A DNA stretch of 64,000 bases from Desulfurobacterium indicum (lineage in GTDB: Bacteria > Aquificota > Aquificia > Desulfurobacteriales > Desulfurobacteriaceae). The stretch covers positions 23,081 through 87,080 of the forward strand of contig NZ_MOEN01000004.1 in the NCBI RefSeq assembly GCF_001968985.1, written 5' to 3'. The position numbers were made by a program, and so were the translations under genes. The notes beneath the pieces were generated by a model. It had not been told where the DNA came from. It saw only the letters and a program-made list of their open reading frames with translations, and ran no database searches. This document shows positions 27,462 through 35,350 of this stretch, piece by piece. Each line of letters opens with the position of its first letter. Position 1 is the stretch's first letter.

Positions 27462-27470
27462 TGGTATAAT
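27462..27470 (+). promoter_or_regulatory. extended -10 promoter of the K+ channel gene
   Basis: TGGTATAAT is a TGn extended -10 with a perfect TATAAT at 27465-27470, 25 bp before the ATG. The same TGGTATAAT occurs at 45162-45170. Confidence 0.55.
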
Positions 27471-27495
27471 TTATTCCTAAATTGTAACAAATATT

Positions 27496-28560
27496 ATGAC
27501 AGATAAAGGACGGGAAATGCCTGCACAAGAACTCGAATACTTAAGAAAAAATGTAGCAAGAAAGTTCCTAAGAATACTGCTTCTTATAGTAAGCGTCGTC
27601 CTTTTCTCAACCATAGGAATAATGATAATTGAAAAATGGTCTTTTTTCGACGCCCTATGGCACGTAATAATAACAATATCAACTGTAGGCTATGGAGAAA
27701 TACATCCACTGACAGAAGCAGGCAGAATTTTTACAATGCTTATCATAATCATCGCATTTAGTGTTTACGCCTATGGAGCTTCAACCATTGCCTACATGAT
27801 ATTCGAAGGAGATCTAAAAAAATATTTTGCTATGAAGAGGTTGGAAAAGATGATTTCTCAAATGAAAAATCACACCATTGTTTGCGGACTTGGCAGAACA
27901 GGACTTGCAGCCGTCCAGGAGCTTCACAAAGAACACATTCCTTTTCTAGTAATAGAAAAAGACCACGAAAAAATAAACAAAATTCTTGAAACATTCCATA
28001 ACATAAGATACATAGTAGGAGACGCCACAAACGACGAAATCTTAATGAAGGCTGGAATTAAATCCGCTGCCAACCTTATCATCACAACATCCAACGACTC
28101 CAACAACCTGTTTATAACCCTTTCTGCAAAAAACTTAAATCCAAGGGTAAAAGTAGTAGCAAGAGCATCGGAAGAAGCAAGTATTCCAAAACTTAAAATA
28201 GCAGGAGCAGACGAAGTCATATCTCCTAACACTATTGGCGGAATAAGGATGGCATCCATAGCCATAAGGCCTAATGTTGTAAGCTTCCTTGATATTGTAA
28301 CCCGACACGGTGAAATAGATTTAAGATTGGAAGAGGTGAAAATTCCGAACGATTCTCCCGTTCACGGTAAACTTTTAAAAGATGTTCAAATTCCGCAAAA
28401 AACCGGCGTAATCGTGATAGGTATAAAAAGGGAAGATGGCTCATTTATACTCAATCCGGTGTCCACCACAATGCTTCTAAAGGGTGATACAATAATTATC
28501 ATTGGAACAACAGAGCAGTTCGAAAAACTTAAAAAATTAATAAGCGGGGAAGATTCATGA
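27496..28560 (+). CDS. Two-helix potassium channel with RCK (TrkA-N/C) domains
   Basis: A 354-residue channel subunit. Two membrane helices (about 22-44 and 76-98) flank a pore loop with filter TVGYGE at residues 63-68. The cytoplasmic RCK domain starts with the Rossmann motif VCGLGRTGLAAV and has the acidic end of its second strand in LVIEKD; a TrkA-C domain ends the protein. Four copies would form a ligand-gated K+ channel like MthK. Glutamate follows the filter where aspartate is most common. Its last bases overlap the flgN start by 4 bp, linking it to the flagellar genes. Confidence 0.88.
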   Translation: MTDKGREMPAQELEYLRKNVARKFLRILLLIVSVVLFSTIGIMIIEKWSFFDALWHVIITISTVGYGEIHPLTEAGRIFTMLIIIIAFSVYAYGASTIAYMIFEGDLKKYFAMKRLEKMISQMKNHTIVCGLGRTGLAAVQELHKEHIPFLVIEKDHEKINKILETFHNIRYIVGDATNDEILMKAGIKSAANLIITTSNDSNNLFITLSAKNLNPRVKVVARASEEASIPKLKIAGADEVISPNTIGGIRMASIAIRPNVVSFLDIVTRHGEIDLRLEEVKIPNDSPVHGKLLKDVQIPQKTGVIVIGIKREDGSFILNPVSTTMLLKGDTIIIIGTTEQFEKLKKLISGEDS

Positions 28561-28910
28561 ATGTAAAGGAAGAACTTGATACCCTTGTTAAACTCCTTGA
28601 AGAGGAAAATATTTTGCTTAAAAAAGGGATAACTGAACCAAAAGCTGCAGACAGACTGCTACAAATAAGCAAAGAAAAAAGAAACATCCTTGCAGAACTG
28701 GCAAAATTGGAAGCGAAAGACTTAAACCCTTTTAAAGAAACCATAGAAAAAATCGAGGAGCTTAACAAAAGAAACAGCTTACTCCTATTAAATAACATGG
28801 ATATGCTGGAAGAGACAGTAAAGGCGTTAATCCCGGAAGAATATATTGAGGTGTATTCAAAAGACGGTAAACTGGCGCAAAACCGCTCCATATTCGGAAA
28901 AAAGGTATAA
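28557..28910 (+). CDS. flgN: FlgN-like flagellar chaperone
   Basis: A 117-residue, mostly helical acidic protein with heptad-like Leu/Lys/Glu patterns, matching FlgN in size and form. FlgN holds FlgK and FlgL in the cytoplasm before export through the flagellar secretion system, and the next two genes are flgK and flgL, which supports the call. Sequence motifs alone are weak. The start is ATG 28557, overlapping the channel gene stop. Confidence 0.7.
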   Translation: MNVKEELDTLVKLLEEENILLKKGITEPKAADRLLQISKEKRNILAELAKLEAKDLNPFKETIEKIEELNKRNSLLLLNNMDMLEETVKALIPEEYIEVYSKDGKLAQNRSIFGKKV

Positions 28911-28934
28911 AAAACAGACTGAAACAAACGATAA
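28908..28934 (+). promoter_or_regulatory. sigma-28 (FliA) promoter of flgKL
   Basis: TAAA (28908-28911), 15 bp, then AACGATAA (28927-28934) matches the flagellar sigma-28 consensus TAAA-N15-GCCGATAA at all but the first two positions of the -10 box. It lies 31 bp upstream of flgK, overlapping the flgN stop. Confidence 0.75.
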
Positions 28935-28965
28935 TTAGAATTAGAAGTAAAGCCGGGAGGATGAG

Positions 28966-30324
28966 ATGTCACTTCTATATTCACTATCAATAGCCGGGCA
29001 GTCACTCCTGACATATCAAGACGCTATTGACGTTACTAATAAAAATATTTCCAATGCATTTACCGATGGCTATTCAAGAGAAGAACCCGTAATTGCCGAC
29101 CTTCCGGCAAGAAGTGGAGCTTACATTCAAGACATAAAAAGAATCTCCAACAAGATAATGTTTAGCAGATACATAAAAGCAAACCAGGAAACGGAAGGAT
29201 TAAGCGACTATAAAAATATACTTGATCAGGTAGAAGATGTATTCAACGATACGGCAGGTAGCGGTTTTGGTGCTGCATTAAACGATTTCTTTGCATCGTT
29301 AAATGACATTGCCGTCAATCCCGGCGACTTAACAGCAAGATATGCTGCCCTTTCTAAAGCAAAAGTATTAGTTGGAAGGATAAGGGATTCTTACTCTTAT
29401 TTAACAGATATAAAAGAGAAAACTAACTTGGGTATAAAAGATACTGTAGATAATATCAACCGTCTAACAGAAAAACTGGCTGACATAAACAAAAATTTGA
29501 AATTTTTCTATAAGTCAAACCCGGACAGATACAACGAATATCTGGACGAAAGAGATAGAACGCTAAAAGAATTAAGTTCTCTCGTAGACACAAAAGTTAC
29601 ATTCCACGAAGACGGCACCGTTGATGTTTCAACGGCAAAAGGATTTTCCCTCGTAATAGGCATAAATTCTCAATCCCTTTCATATTCTACTGATGGAAAC
29701 AACAACCCTGTAATCAAGTGGAACAATACAGATATAACTGCCGAATTCCAGAATGGAAAACTTGGAGGTTACCTTAAAGGAATAGACTTTATAAACCAAA
29801 CAATCGATAGGTTAAATATATTCACAACTCAATTTGCAAATGCAATAAACACACAGCACAAAGCAGGATATGATCTAAACGGTAACCCGGGAACAGACTT
29901 TTTCACAAGCGATAACGGCTCTTCCACAATAGACGCATCAAATATCACATTAAATTTTGAAGATCCAAAACTGATAGCTGCTTCCCAAAACGCAACATAT
30001 CCTGATTCTGACAATACAAACATCAAAGCTATTATCGCACTCGAAGACACTCCTATCTCAGGCCTTAATAATCAAAGTTTCTCAGAATATTACTCAACAG
30101 AAATCATAACACCCATAGCAACTGAAACCAACAAAACAGACAACCTTATAAAATCTTCGATAGAAATAAGAGATTCTTTAGACCAGCAGTTAAAAGAAAT
30201 ATCAGCTGTAAACACCGATGAAGAGTTTATAAACCTAACGAAGTTTCAGAGAGCATACCAGGCATCTGCAAAAGTTGTAAGCGTAACAGATGAACTTATC
30301 CAGACAATCCTCAACATGATTTAG
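28966..30324 (+). CDS. flgK: Flagellar hook-associated protein 1 FlgK
   Basis: A 452-residue hook-filament junction protein. It has the N-terminal rod-type motif (SLLYSLSIAGQSLLTYQ, then AIDVTNKNISNA), the FlgK signature SGFGAALNDFFASLNDIAVNP, and the conserved C-terminal helix with DEEFINLTKFQRAYQASAKV. It is slightly shorter than enterobacterial FlgK, with a reduced central domain. It is exported to the hook tip with FlgN as likely chaperone. The start ATG 28966 follows GGGAGGATGAG; flgL follows after 11 bp. Confidence 0.92.
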   Translation: MSLLYSLSIAGQSLLTYQDAIDVTNKNISNAFTDGYSREEPVIADLPARSGAYIQDIKRISNKIMFSRYIKANQETEGLSDYKNILDQVEDVFNDTAGSGFGAALNDFFASLNDIAVNPGDLTARYAALSKAKVLVGRIRDSYSYLTDIKEKTNLGIKDTVDNINRLTEKLADINKNLKFFYKSNPDRYNEYLDERDRTLKELSSLVDTKVTFHEDGTVDVSTAKGFSLVIGINSQSLSYSTDGNNNPVIKWNNTDITAEFQNGKLGGYLKGIDFINQTIDRLNIFTTQFANAINTQHKAGYDLNGNPGTDFFTSDNGSSTIDASNITLNFEDPKLIAASQNATYPDSDNTNIKAIIALEDTPISGLNNQSFSEYYSTEIITPIATETNKTDNLIKSSIEIRDSLDQQLKEISAVNTDEEFINLTKFQRAYQASAKVVSVTDELIQTILNMI

Positions 30325-30335
30325 TGAGGTAAAAG

Positions 30336-31280
30336 ATGAGAATACCCGATATAGCATACTTTGACATTTTTAAAAAATACGACAGTATAAGGCAAGAAGA
30401 GCTGGAAAGATATAACCTTGAAGCAGCTTCTGGCAAAAAGCTTCTAAAACCATCAGACGACCCTGTAAACTTTGTAAGAGCTTTAAGGTATAAAAAACTG
30501 AACAAAAACATAGAAACATACCTCAGAAACAGTGACCTTGTCTTAACAGACCTTGATACAGCAGAATCCACCATGGGAACAATAGTAAACACTGGCGAAT
30601 CTTTAAGAGCAAAAATTGTTCAGATCCTAAACACAGGTGTGATAAACGACAATGAAGCTAAAGCATTAAAAGATTACTTTCTGAAAATAAAAGACTACAT
30701 TATTAATCAGGCAAACATCTCCGTAGGCGGAGATTTTCTTTTTGGAGGGATAAAATCAAAAACGGCTCCTTTCGCACCTGACGGAACATACCAGGGAGAA
30801 ACCGAAGAAACAACCGCTCCCGTGTCAAAAGGTGTCGAACTTAACACTACATTCAACGGAGCAGAATACATGGGAGTAAATTACGCTTCAGGTAAGATAC
30901 TTCTGGTTGATGTAATAGACACAATTGTAAATGCAATAGACAACGGTAATCTTGATCAACTTAACGACATGACTATAAGCGTTGATCTTGACAACACTGG
31001 AACACCCAGGCAGATGAAAATCCTCGATGCTTTTGATGCAGGTTTGTCAAAAATAATGGAGCACCGCTCCCAAATAGGAAGTCAAATAGCAACATTAACC
31101 GATTTAAAAACACAAAACGAATCCTTAAAACTTAAATTCACAAATCTTGTATCGGAAATGGAAGATGCTGACTATTCAGAAACGATAATGAACCTTCAAA
31201 AAAGCCAAACTGCATACCAGGCACTTCTGGCTGCAATATCAAACACAAAAGACTTAAGCCTGTTAAACTTCCTCAAATAA
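30336..31280 (+). CDS. flgL: Flagellar hook-associated protein 3 FlgL
   Basis: A 314-residue flagellin-like junction protein. The N-terminal helix includes AASGKKLLKPSDDPVNFVRAL, the FlgL/flagellin signature, and the C-terminal helix ends in LQKSQTAYQALLAAISNTKDLSLLNFL. The central domain has FLFGGIKSKTAPF, typical for FlgL. It joins FlgK to the filament. It is followed at once by a strong terminator, so the flagellar unit ends here; flagellin is elsewhere. Confidence 0.92.
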   Translation: MRIPDIAYFDIFKKYDSIRQEELERYNLEAASGKKLLKPSDDPVNFVRALRYKKLNKNIETYLRNSDLVLTDLDTAESTMGTIVNTGESLRAKIVQILNTGVINDNEAKALKDYFLKIKDYIINQANISVGGDFLFGGIKSKTAPFAPDGTYQGETEETTAPVSKGVELNTTFNGAEYMGVNYASGKILLVDVIDTIVNAIDNGNLDQLNDMTISVDLDNTGTPRQMKILDAFDAGLSKIMEHRSQIGSQIATLTDLKTQNESLKLKFTNLVSEMEDADYSETIMNLQKSQTAYQALLAAISNTKDLSLLNFLK

Positions 31281-31284
31281 CTTC

Positions 31285-31313
31285 AGAGGGGCAATGCCCC
31301 TCTTTCTTTTTCT
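31285..31313 (+). terminator. intrinsic terminator after flgL
   Basis: Arms AGAGGGG (31285-31291) and CCCCTCT (31297-31303) with loop CAATG are followed by TTCTTTTTCT. Confidence 0.85.
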
Positions 31314-31398
31314 CTTCTTTATGAGAAAATAAATTTTGTAGCGAAAATCCGGTGCAGGTTTATATTTTTAACTGCCATTAATCTTCAGGAGATAAGGA

Positions 31399-32328
31399 AT
31401 GAAAACTGCCTTGAAGTTTAAATATTTAGATACCGAGAAAACAGGACTTGCCATTGCACCTGATGATTTTGACGCAAATTACAACGAAAGAGCTGTTGTA
31501 GAAACGGACAGAGGTGTTGAAATAGTAAAAGTTTTAGGAGTATATAGAATCAACGAAGAAACTTTCGAAAGCTTCGGATTCAAAGAAGAAAACACGTTTA
31601 AAGTTCTCAGAAAACCCACAAACGAAGATTTAGACAAATTCAGAGAAAACGAAAAATTCTGCCGGGAAGCAATACCTATCTGTAAGGAAAAGATAAAGAA
31701 ACATGAGCTACCGATGAAACTTGTTAAAGCATACACAACATTAAACAAAGAAAGACTGGTATTTTATTTCACATCCGAAACCCGCGTTGATTTCAGACAG
31801 CTCGTCAGGGACCTTGCATCTCATTTCAGATTGCGAATAGAACTCAGACAAATAGGTGTCAGAGACGAAGTAAAAATGATAGGTTCTATGGGAATGTGCG
31901 GGAAAGAATGTTGTTGCAAAGAATACCTTGAATGTTTTGACTCTATATCTCTATCAATGGCAAGAATCCAGGGATTACCACCAAACCCGGCAAAACTTTC
32001 AGGTGTCTGTGGAAGGCTCATGTGTTGTTTAAAGTATGAAGAGCCTATATACCGTATAAGAGAATACCTTCCTCAGATAGGAGAAACCATAACTATTAAC
32101 GGAACAACCGGGAGAGTCGTTGACGTCAACATACCAACTGAAACCGTTACACTTGAAGTTGACTCAGGAGTAAAAAAACAGATAGACATAAGAACGTTTA
32201 TCCCCGATGAAGAATGGGAAAGATACACCGAGGAAGTAAAAAAATTCGTAGACGACAAATTCAAATGTTTTACAAAGGCGAGCACAGACCATGAAACTGA
32301 AGAAGAAATACCAGAGCAGGTTGAATAA
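31399..32328 (+). CDS. RicT/YaaT-like PSP1-domain protein
   Basis: A 309-residue PSP1 C-terminal domain protein. The cysteine-rich core GMCGKECCCKEYL and LSGVCGRLMCCLKYE matches RicT (YaaT), which in Bacillus binds 4Fe-4S clusters with RicA and RicF and tunes RNase Y activity and mRNA maturation. The N-terminal part (LKFKYLDTEKTGLA, then VVETDRGVEIVKVLG) is the usual PSP1 start. Neither RicA nor RicF is nearby. It begins an operon and overlaps the radical SAM gene by 38 bp. The start ATG 31399 follows AGGAGA. Confidence 0.85.
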   Translation: MKTALKFKYLDTEKTGLAIAPDDFDANYNERAVVETDRGVEIVKVLGVYRINEETFESFGFKEENTFKVLRKPTNEDLDKFRENEKFCREAIPICKEKIKKHELPMKLVKAYTTLNKERLVFYFTSETRVDFRQLVRDLASHFRLRIELRQIGVRDEVKMIGSMGMCGKECCCKEYLECFDSISLSMARIQGLPPNPAKLSGVCGRLMCCLKYEEPIYRIREYLPQIGETITINGTTGRVVDVNIPTETVTLEVDSGVKKQIDIRTFIPDEEWERYTEEVKKFVDDKFKCFTKASTDHETEEEIPEQVE

Positions 32329-33091
32329 CCTTTTTGTATATGAAACAGAAGATGGCTTTCATATAGAATCTGTGTTTTACAGAGGAGATACACTCTGTAT
32401 CTCCACACAGGTTGGATGTCCTATCGGATGCCATTTTTGTGCTTCAGGAAACAAAGGCTTTTTCAGAAACCTATCCGAAGAAGAGATAAAACAACAGTAT
32501 CTGCTCTTAAAAGAGAAACTTCCTATCAAAGGAATTGCAATAGCAGGCATAGGAGAACCTTCTTTTAACGTTAATTCAGTTTTAAAAGCATTAATTTTTT
32601 TTAAAAACAAAAAGCTCAAAGTAACAATAACAACGACTGGCTATCCAGATAAAGAATTTCAAAAACTCCTATTATCGAAACACGACGGAATAACACTCTC
32701 TATCCACGGATTTTCAAAATCAGTAAGGCAAAAACTGTTTAAACTAAATTTTCCATTTGAAAAAACACTTTCAACATTTGAAAATTACATAAAACAGCTA
32801 TCAAAAACAAAACGAAAAAAGTATCAGCTGGGATATCTTTTACTTGACGGTGTTAATGATTCCAAAGAAGAGTTATCAAAACTTGCCGAACTGGCGAAAA
32901 AATACAGTTTAACCGTAATGCTAATGATGTATAACCCGGTGGAAACAAGCCCCTTTAAACCTGTATCACCGGAAAAGTATGAGGAAAACTTCAGATTCTT
33001 GAGAAAGCACGGGATAAGAGTAACTTTAAGCAACCGATTCAGAACAGACCCCCTCGGAGGATGTGGAACTTTAACCATAGCAAGGACCTAA
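32291..33091 (+). CDS. Compact RlmN/Cfr-like radical SAM methyl synthase
   Basis: A 266-residue radical SAM protein of the RlmN/Cfr class, which puts methyl groups on adenine C2 or C8 in RNA. All five functional cysteines have counterparts: C36 in TLCISTQVGC, cluster ligands C43, C47 and C50 (CPIGCHFC), and C258 in GGCGTL, the residue methylated in RlmN. GIGEPSFN, ITTTGYPD, LSIHGF and YLLLDGVNDS correspond to GEP, TSG, SLH and IDGVND motifs. Canonical RlmN is about 340-380 residues; the N-terminal helical accessory domain is missing and the NKKYP region differs. It is probably a paralog with another target. The start ATG 32291 lies inside the RicT-like gene. Confidence 0.8.
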   Translation: MKLKKKYQSRLNNLFVYETEDGFHIESVFYRGDTLCISTQVGCPIGCHFCASGNKGFFRNLSEEEIKQQYLLLKEKLPIKGIAIAGIGEPSFNVNSVLKALIFFKNKKLKVTITTTGYPDKEFQKLLLSKHDGITLSIHGFSKSVRQKLFKLNFPFEKTLSTFENYIKQLSKTKRKKYQLGYLLLDGVNDSKEELSKLAELAKKYSLTVMLMMYNPVETSPFKPVSPEKYEENFRFLRKHGIRVTLSNRFRTDPLGGCGTLTIART

Positions 33092-33093
33092 AA

Positions 33094-33885
33094 ATGAACC
33101 GTTTTAGCTGCTACGTAGATGTAGAAAGATTTTTAGGCGAACCCGTAAAAGAACTTGCCCAATTCCTGTGCTGTCTAAGGAGAGGGAAACGCTTTGAAAC
33201 AATACTTCTGGTAGCACGATTTTTAGAAAAAGTTAACAAGGTCGGAGACTTTTACAGTTTCAAGAACTCACCTAAAAAAAGTAAATTTTTAAAAGAATTA
33301 CCGCTATCTGATGAAGACAAAGAGATATTGTGGAAATTAATAAGCAGATTTTTCCTTAAACACTGTGAAAACTCTTCAGGCGTAGAAATTCCTCAAAACG
33401 ACCTTATCTCTCTCAGGAAAGGACGACTCTTTGAGGAAATAGTATACAGAATAGGACTCGCGAAAAGATGGAAGGTTGATCTCGTTTCAATGCACTGCCA
33501 GCCAATGTTAAACGGCAGAAAGGTAGAAATAAAATGCGGAGATAAAACCATTTCCGGAAAAAACCTAGATGTGGTTTTCTGGGGTAAAGATTACATTGAA
33601 GGTTACGAATGTAAATCAAACGTAGCATTCTTTATACAACTTGGAATGGGGCACAGCGAAAGAGCAAGGAAGATAAGGGACAAAATAAGATATCTAAATC
33701 AACTTGCAAAATTCTTAAAAAGACATTTCCGGGAAGCTGAAATAACACTGGCAAGTTTTGCCCCCGATAGAAGCTACGAAAAATTCATTCCTGTAATAAA
33801 AAAGTGGATAGTAAAATGCGGAGAAGATGACAGAATTCATTTCAAAATAAAAACCATAGAGGAGATACTAAAAGAAGTAGAATAG
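33094..33885 (+). CDS. PD-(D/E)xK-like nuclease candidate
   Basis: A 263-residue protein I cannot place in a named family. The C-terminal half shows the PD-(D/E)xK nuclease pattern: helix KGRLFEEIVYRIG with E114/E115, then D159 in GKNLDVVFWG and E172-x-K174 in EGYECKSNV, with spacing and strand pattern like the DUF1887/Card1-type nuclease core. The N-terminal 100 residues are helical and unassigned. I chose ATG 33094 rather than the upstream ATG 33061 because AAGGA at 33082-33086 gives it a proper ribosome binding site. It begins 2 bp after the radical SAM gene and closes the operon. Confidence 0.6.
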   Translation: MNRFSCYVDVERFLGEPVKELAQFLCCLRRGKRFETILLVARFLEKVNKVGDFYSFKNSPKKSKFLKELPLSDEDKEILWKLISRFFLKHCENSSGVEIPQNDLISLRKGRLFEEIVYRIGLAKRWKVDLVSMHCQPMLNGRKVEIKCGDKTISGKNLDVVFWGKDYIEGYECKSNVAFFIQLGMGHSERARKIRDKIRYLNQLAKFLKRHFREAEITLASFAPDRSYEKFIPVIKKWIVKCGEDDRIHFKIKTIEEILKEVE

Positions 33886-33902
33886 GGGGCAAAAGTCGCC
33901 CC
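33886..33902. terminator. hairpin between convergent genes
   Basis: GGGGC (33886-33890) pairs with GCCCC (33898-33902), loop AAAAGTC. It lies between the nuclease-like gene and the convergent CsgG fusion. No long U-tract. Confidence 0.45.
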
Positions 33903-33914
33903 ACCAAAATACTG

Positions 33915-35276
33915 TTACTGAAGGTCAACTATTTCCACATTATCTATCTTAAACGGATCATCATAAGGTCTTCTCAAACAGATAAAGCCTGGTCTATTTA
34001 AAGCAGGGTCGTTATCCGTAATATCAATCAGTTTTTTATCATCGACAAATGCTTCTATTCTGTTTCCTTTGACTTTGAAACTCACCGTATACCAGCCGTT
34101 AACGTTTCTCGGCTTAAATCGGTTCTCGGCAATTTTTACATTACTGTCACCTGCAAACTTGAAAATTCTGACCCAATCGGGACCGAAAACAGCCTCATAA
34201 CCGGCAGACGGACTTTCTGAAGCTCTAAAAATAATTCCAAGATCTTTATAACCACCAATCTCCTTATTAAGCGTTATCTGAAAATCTTTATATATCCTTC
34301 TTGCCAAGCAAATTTTTCCTTTTAATTCCGCAACTTTTCCTATACGCCCATCCATTTGAACTGCCTGAACAACTTTAACATTCTTACCCTGCCAGGGACC
34401 AAACGGTGCCATCTGACCAAGACCATATTTTTCAAAATCCTCCGTAAAGACTTTTCCGATACTCATCGTTCCTGCGCTTCCCTGAGAAGCAGAAGTTTGC
34501 GTTACAGATACAGACTGGGCTGACGAAGGCTTTAAAGGTTGAACACTTTCTCCTCCCGAAGAATATCTGTAATAATCCTCAGGTATATTCTGAGCTATCG
34601 CCTTCACAGCATTATCTATCATAACCATAATAGCCTTTTCCATAGGCGTATTTTTATACTCTTCAAGCCCAACTCCCAGAGGCACCTTTCCGAAAAGACC
34701 GCCACCAAGACCTCCTACACTGAAACTTGAAGCCTTACCTTCAACCCTTGTTGAACTTAAAATCCTTCCGGTTCTTACATCAACAAGTTTAATTATGGCA
34801 GCGATGTATGCCTCCTTTGTTCCCACCTTAACTCCACCAAGGAATGGAACTTTAGGAAGCAATCCGCCAACTCCTATTCCAAAACCTCCAGCATTAGGTT
34901 CAAAAGCAACTATAGCCCCTGTAACGGCAATATCAGCTCTTTCAAGTGGTCCTCCAGCCGGTCCGACAGGTGCTCCAAAACTCCTTTCAGACTGAATAGC
35001 AGATATTTCATCTCCCCTTTCAAGGACTATAAATTTGCCACTCTGCATCAAAGCATCTTGAAGCATTTCTGAAATTCCGCTTCCTATACGTCCGTTACAC
35101 TTTGCCGCTTTACACTTAAAGCTGAGAACAGCTATCCTCGCCTTTTTGCCTTTATAAGAGGCTATAGCATTAATATTCTGTGGTGTTGTTCTTACAGTAG
35201 TAGCTGTCCCTCCACACCCAGCAACAAAAACAGCTGAAAGTATAAAGACACTTAAAACAGCAATACTCCTCCTCAT
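33915..35276 (-). CDS. CsgG-like lipoprotein fused to beta-sandwich domain
   Basis: A 453-residue lipoprotein. The signal peptide ends at lipobox VAGC (Cys21). Residues about 45-240 are CsgG/HfaB-like (ARIAVLSFKCK, SEMLQDALMQSGKFIVLER, IKLVDVRTGRILSSTRVEG). A Ser/Gln-rich linker leads to a concanavalin/DUF1080-like beta sandwich at about 280-453 (FTEDFEKYGLGQM, LGIIFRASES, YTVSFKVKGNRIEAFVDD). CsgG forms the outer-membrane pore for curli export; no curli genes are near. The sandwich domain may bind glycan. The start ATG 35276 has a weak ribosome site; a promoter with a palindrome lies upstream. Confidence 0.75.
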   Translation of the reverse strand: MRRSIAVLSVFILSAVFVAGCGGTATTVRTTPQNINAIASYKGKKARIAVLSFKCKAAKCNGRIGSGISEMLQDALMQSGKFIVLERGDEISAIQSERSFGAPVGPAGGPLERADIAVTGAIVAFEPNAGGFGIGVGGLLPKVPFLGGVKVGTKEAYIAAIIKLVDVRTGRILSSTRVEGKASSFSVGGLGGGLFGKVPLGVGLEEYKNTPMEKAIMVMIDNAVKAIAQNIPEDYYRYSSGGESVQPLKPSSAQSVSVTQTSASQGSAGTMSIGKVFTEDFEKYGLGQMAPFGPWQGKNVKVVQAVQMDGRIGKVAELKGKICLARRIYKDFQITLNKEIGGYKDLGIIFRASESPSAGYEAVFGPDWVRIFKFAGDSNVKIAENRFKPRNVNGWYTVSFKVKGNRIEAFVDDKKLIDITDNDPALNRPGFICLRRPYDDPFKIDNVEIVDLQ

Positions 35277-35302
35277 TCCAATACCCCCAAAATTATTTTC
35301 CC

Positions 35303-35320
35303 AATATTAATTTTAATATT
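35303..35320. promoter_or_regulatory. perfect 18 bp palindrome overlapping -10 box
   Basis: AATATTAATTTTAATATT is a perfect inverted repeat overlapping the -10 box of the CsgG-fusion promoter, the position of a repressor site. It could also be chance in AT-rich DNA. Confidence 0.4.
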
Positions 35321-35338
35321 AGAGTTTTATTTGAACAA
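35310..35338 (-). promoter_or_regulatory. promoter of the CsgG-fusion gene
   Basis: On the minus strand TTGTTC (35333-35338), 17 bp and TAAAAT (35310-35315), 34 bp before the start codon. Confidence 0.5.
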
Positions 35339-35350
35339 GAGCTCTTAAAA

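Noticed and set aside
26852..27469. 205-codon plus-strand frame opposite the RusA-type and FAD genes
   Set aside because: Shadow of two coupled minus-strand genes; the translated protein lacks any domain pattern.
33061..33093. Upstream ATG 33061 as start of the nuclease-like gene
   Set aside because: It lies inside the radical SAM coding region with no ribosome site, whereas ATG 33094 has AAGGA at correct spacing.
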